Source: Butyricimonas faecalis
Lineage (GTDB): Bacteria > Bacteroidota > Bacteroidia > Bacteroidales > Marinifilaceae
Assembly (NCBI RefSeq): GCF_003991565.1
Contig: NZ_CP032819.1
Location: forward strand, 2,666,001-2,730,000
Reading direction: 5' to 3'
DNA length: 64,000 nt
Shown here piece by piece: positions 35,918 to 45,222 of the stretch (position 1 is its first letter; each line of letters starts with the position of its first letter). The notes below the pieces were generated by a model, which was given only the letters and a program-made list of their open reading frames with translations, had not been told where the DNA came from and did not search any database. Made by a program: the position numbers and the translations under genes.

Positions 35918-37727
35918 GATTTTACCTGTCATTTGGATTTCCTTGTTACTCTTCTCGTGCGAGAGATACACGCCCGGTACGTGCGAAGCGTTGAAACTTA
36001 GCGGTAGTAATCGTGTACAACTGGAAAAGGTGTTACAACATTATTCCTCTCCGGCTGATAGCTTGAAACTTCAGGCTGCTCTCTTCTTGATCGAGAACAT
36101 GCCGGGACATTATACCTTACGAGGTGATAAGATTGATCTATTTCGACAAGCTATCGACCAAGATACCACTTGTTCGTACTATTACAAAAAATTATACGAA
36201 ATCACCCTGGATCATTTCATTACCGAGGACAAGAACGTGCGTCACGAGGAAGACGTGGAACATATCACCGCTGACTTCTTGATCCGCCATATTGATGCCT
36301 CGTTTGACTTGGCCAGGGAGCAAAAGTTACTCGACATTCTTCCTTTCGATCTCTTCCTTGAACACGTGTTACCGTATCGTTTCGAACATGAACGTTTGGA
36401 TCTCTGGCGAGATTCCTTACAGGTTATTTTCGAAGAAAAACCCACGGGGGTATTCTCTCTAAACTTTTCCAAACTACAATCTTATTTCAAGTTAAAGGGA
36501 GACAAAAAATACCATCCAGATGCTATTTGCAATTTACTAAAACAAAATCCGTTCGGTGACTGTTACTTTATAGCCTATAATGCCATGCTAGAACGTCGAT
36601 CTTTAGGAATACCTGTTATTGTTGACTGCATACCCTTTTATTCTAATCGAAACGGTTACCATTACTGGTGTACGGATCCCCCTCTAGTTTTCAAAGAATC
36701 AACGATGCCTAACGCTTTTGACAGGAGAACGGCAAAAGTGTACAGGCACACGTACACACGTAACCCGTTCCTCACGCCCGACAAGGGAGAATTTATTCCT
36801 GAATTCTTTCAAAACCCGTTTCAGCAGGACGTGACAAGCTTGTATTGTCATACTGTTGATATCAAGATAAAGGGTAATATAACACGTCCCACTCCTCACG
36901 CCTATCTTTGCGTGTTCAATGATCTCCAATGGAAACCCATTGTTTCCGGGGAGGTTATTCACGGGGAAGCCGAGTTCAAACAAATGGCGAAAAACATCGT
37001 GTATTTACCGGTTTACTATGAAGCCAACGGAGAAATAGTCCCGTTCAATTACCCTTTCATCCTCGACACCAAGGGAAATATCAAATTCCTTGTTCCGGAT
37101 AAAGCAAATAATATCTCATTGCACTTGGAACGGAAAAATCCTGATCTAATGAATTACCTATCCTATCACGTGAAAAACTTGAGAGGAACCATTGTAGAAG
37201 GTTCCGACAATAACAGATTCTCTCGGGTTGACACGGTTTTTATACTGGATGAAACAAACAAATTGTATTACGAAATCACGAATCTCCATCCCGACAAACG
37301 GTACAAATGGTATCGAGTAAAGGGACAACCCAAGAGCTTTCTCGCGGAATTATATTTCATTAACTCGAAAAATGAAATACTACTGGGACAGACGGACTCG
37401 TTAAAACGCCCCGCTATCGATGGGAATCCGCTAACGAACATTCACTTGCACGAGGATTTGGTCATACACTTTGATTCGGCAGTAAACGTGAAAAAACTAG
37501 TTTGTTTACCCAGAAGTGACGGAAATGGGATATACCCTGACAACGTGTACGAGTTATTCTATTTTGAACAAAACGGCTGGCAATCCTTGGGAATACAAGA
37601 GGGGAACAAATTTTACCTGGAATACGAGAACGTGCCCGGGAACGCTTTATACTGGTTACGTAACTTGACCACGGGAGTAGAGGAAAGAATATTCTCCTGT
37701 ATAGAGAATCAAGTAATATTCTGGTAA
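35910..37727 (+). CDS. Transglutaminase-like lipoprotein
   Basis: A 605-residue predicted lipoprotein (lipobox LLLFSCER). The helical N-terminal half is followed by a transglutaminase-like core around residues 225-260: NPFGDCYFIAYNAMLERR with the candidate nucleophile Cys, then GIPVIVDCIPFYSNRNGYHYW with the candidate His. The C-terminal part is rich in beta strands and suggests binding modules. Such proteins in Bacteroidota are presumed cysteine peptidases or binding proteins of the envelope. It overlaps the O-antigen-ligase-like gene by eight bases and so belongs to the same operon. Confidence 0.7.
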   Translation: MNKILPVIWISLLLFSCERYTPGTCEALKLSGSNRVQLEKVLQHYSSPADSLKLQAALFLIENMPGHYTLRGDKIDLFRQAIDQDTTCSYYYKKLYEITLDHFITEDKNVRHEEDVEHITADFLIRHIDASFDLAREQKLLDILPFDLFLEHVLPYRFEHERLDLWRDSLQVIFEEKPTGVFSLNFSKLQSYFKLKGDKKYHPDAICNLLKQNPFGDCYFIAYNAMLERRSLGIPVIVDCIPFYSNRNGYHYWCTDPPLVFKESTMPNAFDRRTAKVYRHTYTRNPFLTPDKGEFIPEFFQNPFQQDVTSLYCHTVDIKIKGNITRPTPHAYLCVFNDLQWKPIVSGEVIHGEAEFKQMAKNIVYLPVYYEANGEIVPFNYPFILDTKGNIKFLVPDKANNISLHLERKNPDLMNYLSYHVKNLRGTIVEGSDNNRFSRVDTVFILDETNKLYYEITNLHPDKRYKWYRVKGQPKSFLAELYFINSKNEILLGQTDSLKRPAIDGNPLTNIHLHEDLVIHFDSAVNVKKLVCLPRSDGNGIYPDNVYELFYFEQNGWQSLGIQEGNKFYLEYENVPGNALYWLRNLTTGVEERIFSCIENQVIFW

Positions 37728-37853
37728 TACCCGCTTATTCCCCCACTTTGTTCCAAATTTCAAACCCTACCTTCTAAATTTCGCCTTGGGAGAGTTGAAT
37801 CTGCAAAATCAATTTTTATCCAAAATTGCATACGGATATCCACCAAAAATTCG

Positions 37854-37861
37854 TAATTTTG
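37854..37861 (+). promoter_or_regulatory. -7 box before the S41 protease gene
   Basis: TAATTTTG matches TAnnTTTG and lies 24 bp before the ATG at 37886. No well-spaced -33 box is seen. Confidence 0.45.
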
Positions 37862-37885
37862 CTATTCACTATCAGACATCAACTT

Positions 37886-39250
37886 ATGTATAGATTATTC
37901 TTCTTTTTGATTTTAGCAGGATTCCTATCAAGTTGCAAGGATTCACGCGGAGTAAGTCCTACTCCGGGCCCTTACTCGTATGTCCGGATTAACACGTTCA
38001 CGAAAGACAAAATGACCGACCAATACTTTTGGGCGGATGAAGTCAAGGACAAAGACATTGATCCAGATAGTAACCCGGCGGAATATTTTGCCACCATGAA
38101 ATATCCCGACGACCACTGGTCACACATCACAAGTTCCAACGGTCTGGGAGAAATTGCCGATGCTTCCGGCTACGACAAAGGCTTCGGTTACAACCTGACT
38201 TTTTGGGAGAAAAAGGGCTACATATTCGCTGATGTTAACTTCGTTTACCCGAATTCCCCCGCGGCAAAAGCGGGACTTAAACGGGGAGACTTGATCACTC
38301 ACATGAACGGGGAACGGATGACAACGGATAATTACACGGACTTGTACTACGCCTCCCAGCTCTCCCTCGGACTTTCAAACGACGAAACGTCAGAACCGTA
38401 TGAAACGAAAACGCTAACCGCCCAAACATACGCGATCGATCCGGTACTTGATTACGGGTTGATTCCCTTGGAACACCTAACCATCGGGTACATGATCTAC
38501 ACGGATTTCGTGTTCCGCGGCAACGCGTCGTTAGCGCAACTGAACCACGTGTTCCAAACCTTAAAAGCGGCAAATATTGACGAATTCATCCTAGATTTAC
38601 GTTACAATCAAGGCGGGTACATTTTTGCCGTGAAACAACTATGCTCACTTCTCGCCCCGGAAGAAGTCGTGGAAAATGAAGAACTGCTCATTCACAAAAA
38701 ATGGAACAAAGCATACCAGGAAAGATACGCGAACGATCCTGACCGATTGGAAGAACATTTTGACAATACCGTACCCCTTGACTCTCGCTTGAACCTAAAA
38801 CGCCTGTGGGTGATCACGAGTCACGTGACCGCGTCAGCCTCCGAAATGCTGATAAGCGCCTTATCCCCGTACATGAAGGTAAACGTGGTTGGCGACCTTA
38901 CCATGGGGAAAAATATGGGCGGAATCATCTACACGCCCAACGACAAAGACCTGCAGAATTGGAATATCATGTTGATTTCCACGGAATATAGTAACAGTCG
39001 GGAAGAGTCCGTCAAAGGCGGTATCCCTCCTATGTTCCCCATCTTGGAGCAATTCCACCATCAACACCAACTGGGAGATCAGGAAGAACCCCTACTGGCC
39101 GCAACCCTTCAACTCATTACTCAAGACACGATCGTCACCCCGGCCACGAATAGTCGGAGCGGCAGAAACATCGGCACGGATGCCCCACGCCGGATTATCC
39201 CGGAATTCGTGCAAGCAAAATCAAGGCTGTTACTAGGGATTGAAAATTAA
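37886..39250 (+). CDS. S41 family (C-terminal processing-like) peptidase lipoprotein
   Basis: A lipoprotein of about 454 residues; the start at 37886 (MYRLFFFLILAGFLSSCKD) gives a proper lipobox, whereas the upstream TTG at 37826 does not. A PDZ domain (about 115-160; VYPNSPAAKAGLKRGDLITHMNG) precedes the S41 catalytic domain with FILDLRYNQGGY, the nucleophile in SHVTASASEMLISAL and Lys in TMGKNMGG. This fits the Ser-Lys dyad of periplasmic or outer-membrane tail-specific proteases in Bacteroidota. It is probably transcribed from its own promoter after the envelope cluster. Confidence 0.9.
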   Translation: MYRLFFFLILAGFLSSCKDSRGVSPTPGPYSYVRINTFTKDKMTDQYFWADEVKDKDIDPDSNPAEYFATMKYPDDHWSHITSSNGLGEIADASGYDKGFGYNLTFWEKKGYIFADVNFVYPNSPAAKAGLKRGDLITHMNGERMTTDNYTDLYYASQLSLGLSNDETSEPYETKTLTAQTYAIDPVLDYGLIPLEHLTIGYMIYTDFVFRGNASLAQLNHVFQTLKAANIDEFILDLRYNQGGYIFAVKQLCSLLAPEEVVENEELLIHKKWNKAYQERYANDPDRLEEHFDNTVPLDSRLNLKRLWVITSHVTASASEMLISALSPYMKVNVVGDLTMGKNMGGIIYTPNDKDLQNWNIMLISTEYSNSREESVKGGIPPMFPILEQFHHQHQLGDQEEPLLAATLQLITQDTIVTPATNSRSGRNIGTDAPRRIIPEFVQAKSRLLLGIEN

Positions 39251-39635
39251 TTCACGCGGGTGAGGTCTTAAAATTCTGTTTATATCCGTAAACACCCCCT
39301 ACCCGCTTTTCACTTTTTGCATTCGAAAGAGTACGCGTGAGATAAATGAAAATTATATCATTTAATGTCACATAGTGCTAACAACATACCATCAACTTGC
39401 CATTCCAGAGCGAGCCGCTCCCATTCCCCTCCCATTCCGCTCCCATTCTCCTCCTATTAAAATAACAAATAATTACACGAAGATAGTATGTGTTAACAAG
39501 AGGATCGTTCTATGATAGCTCTTTGATTCCACGCTTCTAGCAGGAACAGGCATAACATCTATACAAGCTCGATTTCTATCGGGACAAATCGCTACTTACT
39601 CCCGCGTTCCGGAGGTACGAAATATCATTCGCATG
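39251..39635. other. Convergent intergenic region with 11-bp tandem repeat
   Basis: No gene is seen. At 39415-39458 there are four tandem 11-bp units of the form CCGCTCCCATT with small changes. At 39610-39622 and 39545-39555 are words also found in the structured RNA near 56.3 kb. Confidence 0.5.
39256..39310 (+). terminator. Weak hairpin after the S41 protease
   Basis: GCGGGT (39256-39261) pairs with ACCCGC (39301-39306), which is followed by TTTTC. The long loop makes this a weak candidate. Confidence 0.35.
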
Positions 39636-40355
39636 CTATTTCCTTTTCACCAAAGCTCCCCTACCGGTCACGTTTTGTTTGGTAATCTGCGGATTCCCGT
39701 CATAGATCAAAATGCCGGCCGATGAAATCTCTGCCTCCAAGCGGCCGGAAATGGAGACTTCAGCCTTGGCAGCCCCGCTAATCTCCGCGTCACAATCTTT
39801 CACACGCAGCTCCCAAGCCTTCAGGGTGGAAGCGGAAGACATCTTCAGGTCAACGTGTTCCACCTCCCCTTTAAGTTCTAGCCTCGCGGCCCCGGAGGCC
39901 TCCACGTCAACTTCACTCCCTTTCACCTCCAACTTCACATTCCCCGCCCCGGAGGCCACGATCTCCAGTTTATTCACTGTAAAAAGCGAACTCCCCTCCA
40001 AACGTCCGGCAGCCGCCACGTTTATATCCGTGATAACAGGCATGGAGACGGAAACATTCATTGCCGTATACCCCCGGACAATCACTTCCGGATCAAGGAA
40101 AACATTCAATTGCCCGTCCTTTATCTCCGTTTTTATATAAGGGATAATATTATCGTCCGCCTCCACGGTAATCCCTTCCGTTTTTCCTTGCGATATATAG
40201 AGAGTTATCGACTGTTGAACGGAAACTCGAGTAAACGGCTGTTCCGCCTGCCGATCATGCACCACGAGATAGCCCGTCCCCTTGATTTTTTTCACCCCGG
40301 CAGAAACGACCCCTGCCATCAATATCCCCAATAAGATCAAGCCAACCTTTTTCAT
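39636..40355 (-). CDS. GIN-domain (DUF2807) secreted protein
   Basis: A 239-residue protein with a signal peptide (MKKVGLILLGILMAGVVSAG) and the repetitive beta-helix-like DUF2807 'head GIN' domain (FTRVSVQQSITLYISQGK, VEADDNIIPYIKTEI, repeated short S/A/G-rich strands such as VEASGAARLELKGEVEHVDL). Its function is unknown; the family is called putative auto-transporter adhesin in databases. It is the last gene of the long minus-strand block, 98 bp after tolC-1. Confidence 0.88.
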   Translation of the reverse strand: MKKVGLILLGILMAGVVSAGVKKIKGTGYLVVHDRQAEQPFTRVSVQQSITLYISQGKTEGITVEADDNIIPYIKTEIKDGQLNVFLDPEVIVRGYTAMNVSVSMPVITDINVAAAGRLEGSSLFTVNKLEIVASGAGNVKLEVKGSEVDVEASGAARLELKGEVEHVDLKMSSASTLKAWELRVKDCDAEISGAAKAEVSISGRLEAEISSAGILIYDGNPQITKQNVTGRGALVKRK

Positions 40356-40356
40356 T

Positions 40357-40412
40357 TACGATTTATGATTTACGATTTACAATTTATGATTTACGACCGA
40401 TGATTTATGATT
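40357..40412. repeat. AT-rich 7-bp tandem repeat
   Basis: Alternating ATTTACG/ATTTATG-type units fill the gap between the GIN gene and the TolC gene. Similar TTTAGAA/TTTATGA words stand next to the palindromic repeats at 26.64, 41.88 and 63.41 kb. Confidence 0.5.
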
Positions 40413-40453
40413 AAAAAGCGCGGACTTCGCGGGTTGAAATCTAAAATTTGAAA

Positions 40454-41866
40454 TTACTCCAGTTTTCCTATCGCTTTCAAATATTCCGATTCGCATAGTT
40501 TCAAAGCGGCTTTCGCATCCACCCACTCGCTCCAGGCCTGTTGCCATTGGGCTTGGGCTTCCAACAAGTTTGTCAGATTTTCCATTCCCACCTCATACTG
40601 ATCCTCGGATACTCTCAGATTCTCCTTTGCCTGTTCGAGGGCTGATTTCGTCAAACGAATCCGGGTCTGGGCATCATTCAGTTTAAAGCGACTTCCGGCA
40701 ATTTCCAACTGCATCATCTCTCCCAGGCGTTCTTTGTTCAAGCGACTCATTTCCTCCTCGGCCTTCGCTACACGAACTTTATTCCGACCCTCCCCCCAGT
40801 TGAAAACAGGTATCGCCACGGACGCCATCGCGTTAAAAGAACCGGAATTCGAGTCATCGCCATTCAATTTCAAGCCCCCGCCATAACCATAGCCGGCGGA
40901 TACGCCTACTTGAGGCAAAAAGTCGGAACGGGTCACGTTGACTTCCTTCCGTTTCATCTCCACCTGTTTCTCCAGCATGTTATAATCCGGCCTTTGTTCC
41001 AGGTTGTCCGGCAAGGCCAGTACCCCGGGGGTTATCGCGGCCGACAAGGAATCGGTCAGCACCAATTCGGTATTCAATTCCAGTCCCACCAAACGGCAAA
41101 GGTTCATTTGAGCCAACTGTTTCCCATGTTCCGCTTGTTGCAGTTGTAACAAAGCATCATTATATTTCACCCGAGCCTTGAGTACATCGTTCAACGGGGC
41201 CATTCCCGCTTGTTGGGCATCTTCCAAGTTTTTCACCAATTCGTTCACTACCGACTTGTATTTCCGGGCAACCAACACCAGTTCCTGTACCCGGACGCAT
41301 TGCCAGTAAGCCTGTTCCAGTTCGACAAGGACTTCCGAACGATTCAAGCGAACATTTTCCCCGGCAAGTTCTTCACCCAGTTTAGCCGCCTGATGGGCCG
41401 CCCGGATTTTTCCTCCCATGAATAAAGGCTGTTGTAATTGAACCGATGCCATATACGCCCCTCTCAGAGAAAGTGACAAGGGGATGTCCGGGAGAAAAGC
41501 GTATTCATGAAAAACAGGTTTCCCGTCAGTCCCCGTCACGGGCTTCCCGTCTGACCCGATGACAACGTTGGGTTGCAATTTCCCGTCAGCACCGGGGAGG
41601 TAAGTCGGCAGATAGCCACCGCTCAATTTGTATTCCTGCTTTTTCTGATGGTACAGGTAAAAACCCGACACGGAGAGTTTCGGCAAGTAATTGGCCCCGT
41701 ATTCTTTCTTGGTCCACGCGGCTTTCTCTTTCTGCTTTTCCGCGATAGCCAACTGCTTGCTGTATTCAAGTGCCATTTCCCTGCATTGTTTTAAGTCCAA
41801 TTGCCGCTGGGCCCGTGAAGGAGCGAAAAACAATAATAACCCGATTGATAATATGATAAAGCGCAT
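40454..41866 (-). CDS. TolC-family outer-membrane efflux protein, module 1
   Basis: A 470-residue outer-membrane channel with signal peptide (..FFAPSRAQ) and two long coiled-coil repeat halves typical of the OEP family (QLDLKQCREMALEYSKQLAIAEKQKEKA; ENLRVSEDQYEVGMENLTNLLEAQAQWQQAW). It completes the tripartite exporter with the membrane-fusion protein and RND pump upstream in the same operon. It is closely related to the TolC protein at 56.5-58.0 kb. Confidence 0.92.
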   Translation of the reverse strand: MRFIILSIGLLLFFAPSRAQRQLDLKQCREMALEYSKQLAIAEKQKEKAAWTKKEYGANYLPKLSVSGFYLYHQKKQEYKLSGGYLPTYLPGADGKLQPNVVIGSDGKPVTGTDGKPVFHEYAFLPDIPLSLSLRGAYMASVQLQQPLFMGGKIRAAHQAAKLGEELAGENVRLNRSEVLVELEQAYWQCVRVQELVLVARKYKSVVNELVKNLEDAQQAGMAPLNDVLKARVKYNDALLQLQQAEHGKQLAQMNLCRLVGLELNTELVLTDSLSAAITPGVLALPDNLEQRPDYNMLEKQVEMKRKEVNVTRSDFLPQVGVSAGYGYGGGLKLNGDDSNSGSFNAMASVAIPVFNWGEGRNKVRVAKAEEEMSRLNKERLGEMMQLEIAGSRFKLNDAQTRIRLTKSALEQAKENLRVSEDQYEVGMENLTNLLEAQAQWQQAWSEWVDAKAALKLCESEYLKAIGKLE

Positions 41867-41912
41867 AGTTAAAATGTAGAATTTAAAATTTAGAATTTAG
41901 AATGAAAAAGCT

Positions 41913-42019
41913 ACCCCCTCTGGCTCCCCCATACACAGGGGGAGAAACAAGCGCAAGAAACTGCTACAATGTTACATGCAGCGTGTTCTTCCCCTTGAAA
42001 AGGGGGCGTCAGAGGGGGT
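41913..42019. repeat. Dispersed palindromic repeat, copy B (intact)
   Basis: A 107-bp element between ACCCCCTCT and AGAGGGGGT with two inner hairpins and the central motifs GCGCAAGAAAC and ATGCAGCGTGTTC shared with copies A and D. It lies in the gap between rnd-1 and tolC-1, preceded on the left by TTTAGAA-type repeats. Confidence 0.8.
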
Positions 42020-42029
42020 TAATCCAAAA

Positions 42030-45000
42030 TCAATTCGCTTTGATTTTAAAGAACAACGAATAGAATACCGGCAAGATTACCAGGGTAATCACCGTACCGA
42101 TAAACAATCCGCCCATGATCGTCACGGCCAAAGCCCCGAACATATCATCGTTAATCAAGGGAATCATACCCAGGATCGTGGTCATCGAAGCCAGGAAGAC
42201 GGGACGCAAACGAGAAGAGGAGGCATCCAGAAGAGCCAGGAAGCGATCTTTTCCCGATTGAATCTGTATATCCACCTCGTCGACCAGTACCACCCCGTTT
42301 TTAATCATCATGCCGACCAGTCCCAAGGCGCCAACGATCGCCACGAAGCCAAATTCCTTTCCGGCCAGCAACATGCCCAAGACAACACCGATAATCGCCA
42401 ACGGCAAACAAAGAATGATCATCAGCGGTTTCTTGAAATCCTTGAACAAGGCGATCAGGATGGCCAACACCAGAACAATTCCCAACGGTACATTTTTGAA
42501 CAAATACTGTTTGGATTGCGTGCTTGCCAAATACTCTCCTTGCCATTCCGTGGAGTAACCGGGCGGGATGTTCAATTTTTCGATCTTGGGCAACAAACTG
42601 TTCCGCACGTCGTTTGCCGTATAGCCGGGCGCGTTATTACATTGTGCCGATATCGACCGCTGCCCGTTGTAACGCCTGACGACCGGGACTTCCCATGAAG
42701 CCGCGATGCCGTTTGTGGCTTGGTTCAAGGGAGTGGAGCCTGCCACGGCGGTCATCACCTCATCCGTCGATATCATTCCCATCATCAATTCCTTGACGGT
42801 TTCCAGGTTCAGCACATTCGTCGAAGGCACGAGGCTCCACACCGGAACATTATTCAACCGCCCGGGACGTAACCCGTCTTCTCCCATGCTTTTAATATAA
42901 ATCGGCAAATCATGTTCCCCCTCGTAATATGACCCGACAGGCAACCCGTCCGTGGTGGCCAGCAAAGCCAACCCGACGTCCTCCCGGGAAAGGTTGGCCA
43001 CCCGGGCTATCGGTTGGTGATAGTTCACGTTCAGCACGGGTGTCATCGGTCCCCAGTCGTTGGTGACCAACATGGTCGTGGAATCCTCGTTCATCAACGC
43101 CTCCACCTCCCCGCACAATCGTTTCAAGACGGCAGGGTCCGGACCGGAGATCATGAATTGTACCGGATAATCCATGTACATCAAATTGTATTGTTTCATC
43201 CGGACGTATGCCTCCGGGTGATGTTCCGAAAGATATACCTGCAAGGAGTCTATATTCGCCTTCAGCGTCTCGGGAGAGGTGAAATCCACGATCAATTCCC
43301 CGTAACTCAACGCGGGTTCTGCCACCGTTCGTACCAGATTATAGCGGGAAGGTGTTCCTCCCAAACTTGTCGTAACGGCCGTAATCTCCGGACGACTGGT
43401 CAAATATTCCTCGATGGAATCCAAATTCCGTTTCACGGTCTGGGGATTCGTCCCGTAAGGCATTTTATATTCTATATACAACTGGTTATAACTCAAGTCC
43501 GGGAAAAATCCCTGTTGCACGAAGCGGAACAGATAGATGCTGACAACCAGCAACAGGACGATCCCGCCAATCACCCCTACCCGGTGACGCACGGAAAACT
43601 GCAACGTCTTGCGGAATGCCCGGTAGACGCGGGTGTCATACATTTTCGTTTCATCTTCCACCTCTCCCGGTTTTACCCGCAATCCCCGGTCCGCTTGTAT
43701 CGGAACGTACGCCAAAGCGAGAATCCAACTCAACCACAAGGATACGGCCAAAACGATAAACAAGTCCCGGACATATTCTCCCGTGGTATCAGGAGATAAA
43801 AATATCGGTAAGAAAGTAAGAATCCCGATCGTGGTCGCTCCCAGCAAAGGCCAAGCTGTCTTTCTCGTGATATTCACCAAGGCTGCCGGCTTGGGTATTC
43901 CCTTCTTCAGGTCCACGAGGATCCCATCCGTGATCACGATCGCGTTGTCCACCAGCATTCCCATCGCCACGATAAACGAGGCGAGCGAAACCCGTTGCAA
44001 TGTTCCGTGCATCATGTACAGCACGAGCAGCGATCCCAACACGACGATCACGAGGCCGGCCCCGATGATGTACCCGCTCCGGAATCCCATGAAAAGCATG
44101 ACCACCAGGATCACGATGACTACCGATTCGATGAGGTTTACCATGAAGACGTTGATGGCACTTTTCACCCGTGCCGGTTGGAAGAATACTTTTTGAAAAT
44201 CAATCCCCGCCGGAATGATATCTTCTTTCAACTCGGCCAGTTTGGCGTCCACTTTTTTCCCCAGTTGAAGTATATTCCCACCTTCTTCCATGGCAATCGA
44301 AATCGCGATGGCCGGCAAGGTATCGTATAACAATCCTTCCCGTTCCGGTTTCACGTAATCTTTCGTGACACGGGCCACATCCGACAAGCGGATTTGATCC
44401 TGTTCGTGCCCCTTGATCAAGAGGTTACGGATGTCGTCGATCTCTTTGTAAGCCCCGTTCACGTTCACCCGAACCCGTTTTTCCCCGCTATCGAAATAAC
44501 CGGAGTAAACCGTTTTATTCTGCCCGTTCAGGGTCATGATTATTTCTGCCGGATGGACACCCATGTTGGCCATTTTGTCCTCCAAAAACTCCACGTTTAT
44601 GCAGGCTTGACGTTCGCCATACACATCCACACTGCTCACCCCGTCAATATCCAGCACGGAACGACGAACCAATTCGGCGTAATCCGACATTTCCTGATAA
44701 TCAAAGCCATCGGACGTCATGGCATAAAACATCCCGTACACGTCCCCGAAGTCGTCCATCACGATGGAAGGTTGGGCACCCTCCGGCAGTTGGGCTTGCA
44801 CGCCCATGACTTTCCGGCGTAAGATATCCCATTTTTGCTGCAATTCCGCCAAGGGGACCGTACTGCTCAATTCTACCATAATTTCCGACACGTCATCCAT
44901 CGAACGAGAGGAGACATGATCCAAGTCGCCCATCGAACGAATCGCTTTCTCCAATACATCCGTCACTTCCAGTTCCACTTGATAGGCAGAAGCACCCGGA

Positions 45001-45152
45001 TAGGCCGTCACCACCATAGCCTGCTTCACGGTTATCGCCGGATCCTCCAACTTGCTCATCGTGAAAAACGAGTATATCCCCCCAACCACCAAAACGAAAA
45101 CAAAGAAGTAGACAAAAGCTCTATTCTTTAAAGCGTATTCCGTAAAATTCAT
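42030..45152 (-). CDS. RND efflux pump inner-membrane subunit, module 1
   Basis: A 1040-residue HAE-type resistance-nodulation-division transporter with full two-fold structure: membrane helix 1 (residues about 11-30), periplasmic porter loops, helices 2-6, then the second half. The proton-relay helix reads MGMLVDNAIVITDG near residue 400, with Asp-Asn where AcrB has Asp-Asp. It exports hydrophobic or amphiphilic compounds together with the adaptor and TolC protein of this operon. The substrate is unknown. It is collinear and highly similar throughout with the second pump at 58-61 kb. Confidence 0.95.
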   Translation of the reverse strand: MNFTEYALKNRAFVYFFVFVLVVGGIYSFFTMSKLEDPAITVKQAMVVTAYPGASAYQVELEVTDVLEKAIRSMGDLDHVSSRSMDDVSEIMVELSSTVPLAELQQKWDILRRKVMGVQAQLPEGAQPSIVMDDFGDVYGMFYAMTSDGFDYQEMSDYAELVRRSVLDIDGVSSVDVYGERQACINVEFLEDKMANMGVHPAEIIMTLNGQNKTVYSGYFDSGEKRVRVNVNGAYKEIDDIRNLLIKGHEQDQIRLSDVARVTKDYVKPEREGLLYDTLPAIAISIAMEEGGNILQLGKKVDAKLAELKEDIIPAGIDFQKVFFQPARVKSAINVFMVNLIESVVIVILVVMLFMGFRSGYIIGAGLVIVVLGSLLVLYMMHGTLQRVSLASFIVAMGMLVDNAIVITDGILVDLKKGIPKPAALVNITRKTAWPLLGATTIGILTFLPIFLSPDTTGEYVRDLFIVLAVSLWLSWILALAYVPIQADRGLRVKPGEVEDETKMYDTRVYRAFRKTLQFSVRHRVGVIGGIVLLLVVSIYLFRFVQQGFFPDLSYNQLYIEYKMPYGTNPQTVKRNLDSIEEYLTSRPEITAVTTSLGGTPSRYNLVRTVAEPALSYGELIVDFTSPETLKANIDSLQVYLSEHHPEAYVRMKQYNLMYMDYPVQFMISGPDPAVLKRLCGEVEALMNEDSTTMLVTNDWGPMTPVLNVNYHQPIARVANLSREDVGLALLATTDGLPVGSYYEGEHDLPIYIKSMGEDGLRPGRLNNVPVWSLVPSTNVLNLETVKELMMGMISTDEVMTAVAGSTPLNQATNGIAASWEVPVVRRYNGQRSISAQCNNAPGYTANDVRNSLLPKIEKLNIPPGYSTEWQGEYLASTQSKQYLFKNVPLGIVLVLAILIALFKDFKKPLMIILCLPLAIIGVVLGMLLAGKEFGFVAIVGALGLVGMMIKNGVVLVDEVDIQIQSGKDRFLALLDASSSRLRPVFLASMTTILGMIPLINDDMFGALAVTIMGGLFIGTVITLVILPVFYSLFFKIKAN

Positions 45153-45222
45153 TGTATTTTGTTGCTTCGCAACGTTGCACGTTGACAGGTTGCACGTTGC
45201 AGGTTAATTTAGTTTTCAATAT

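Noticed and set aside
39415..39458. CRISPR array
   Set aside because: The units are 11 bp without spacers, and no cas gene is nearby. No other regularly spaced repeat was seen in the window.
43014..43799. Long plus-strand reading frame (261 codons) opposite the first RND pump
   Set aside because: It is antisense to a clearly conserved RND coding region, is rich in His/Arg/Gln as antisense frames are, and has no domain or ribosome-binding signal. The same applies to other long frames opposite SusC, the arg genes and the second pump.
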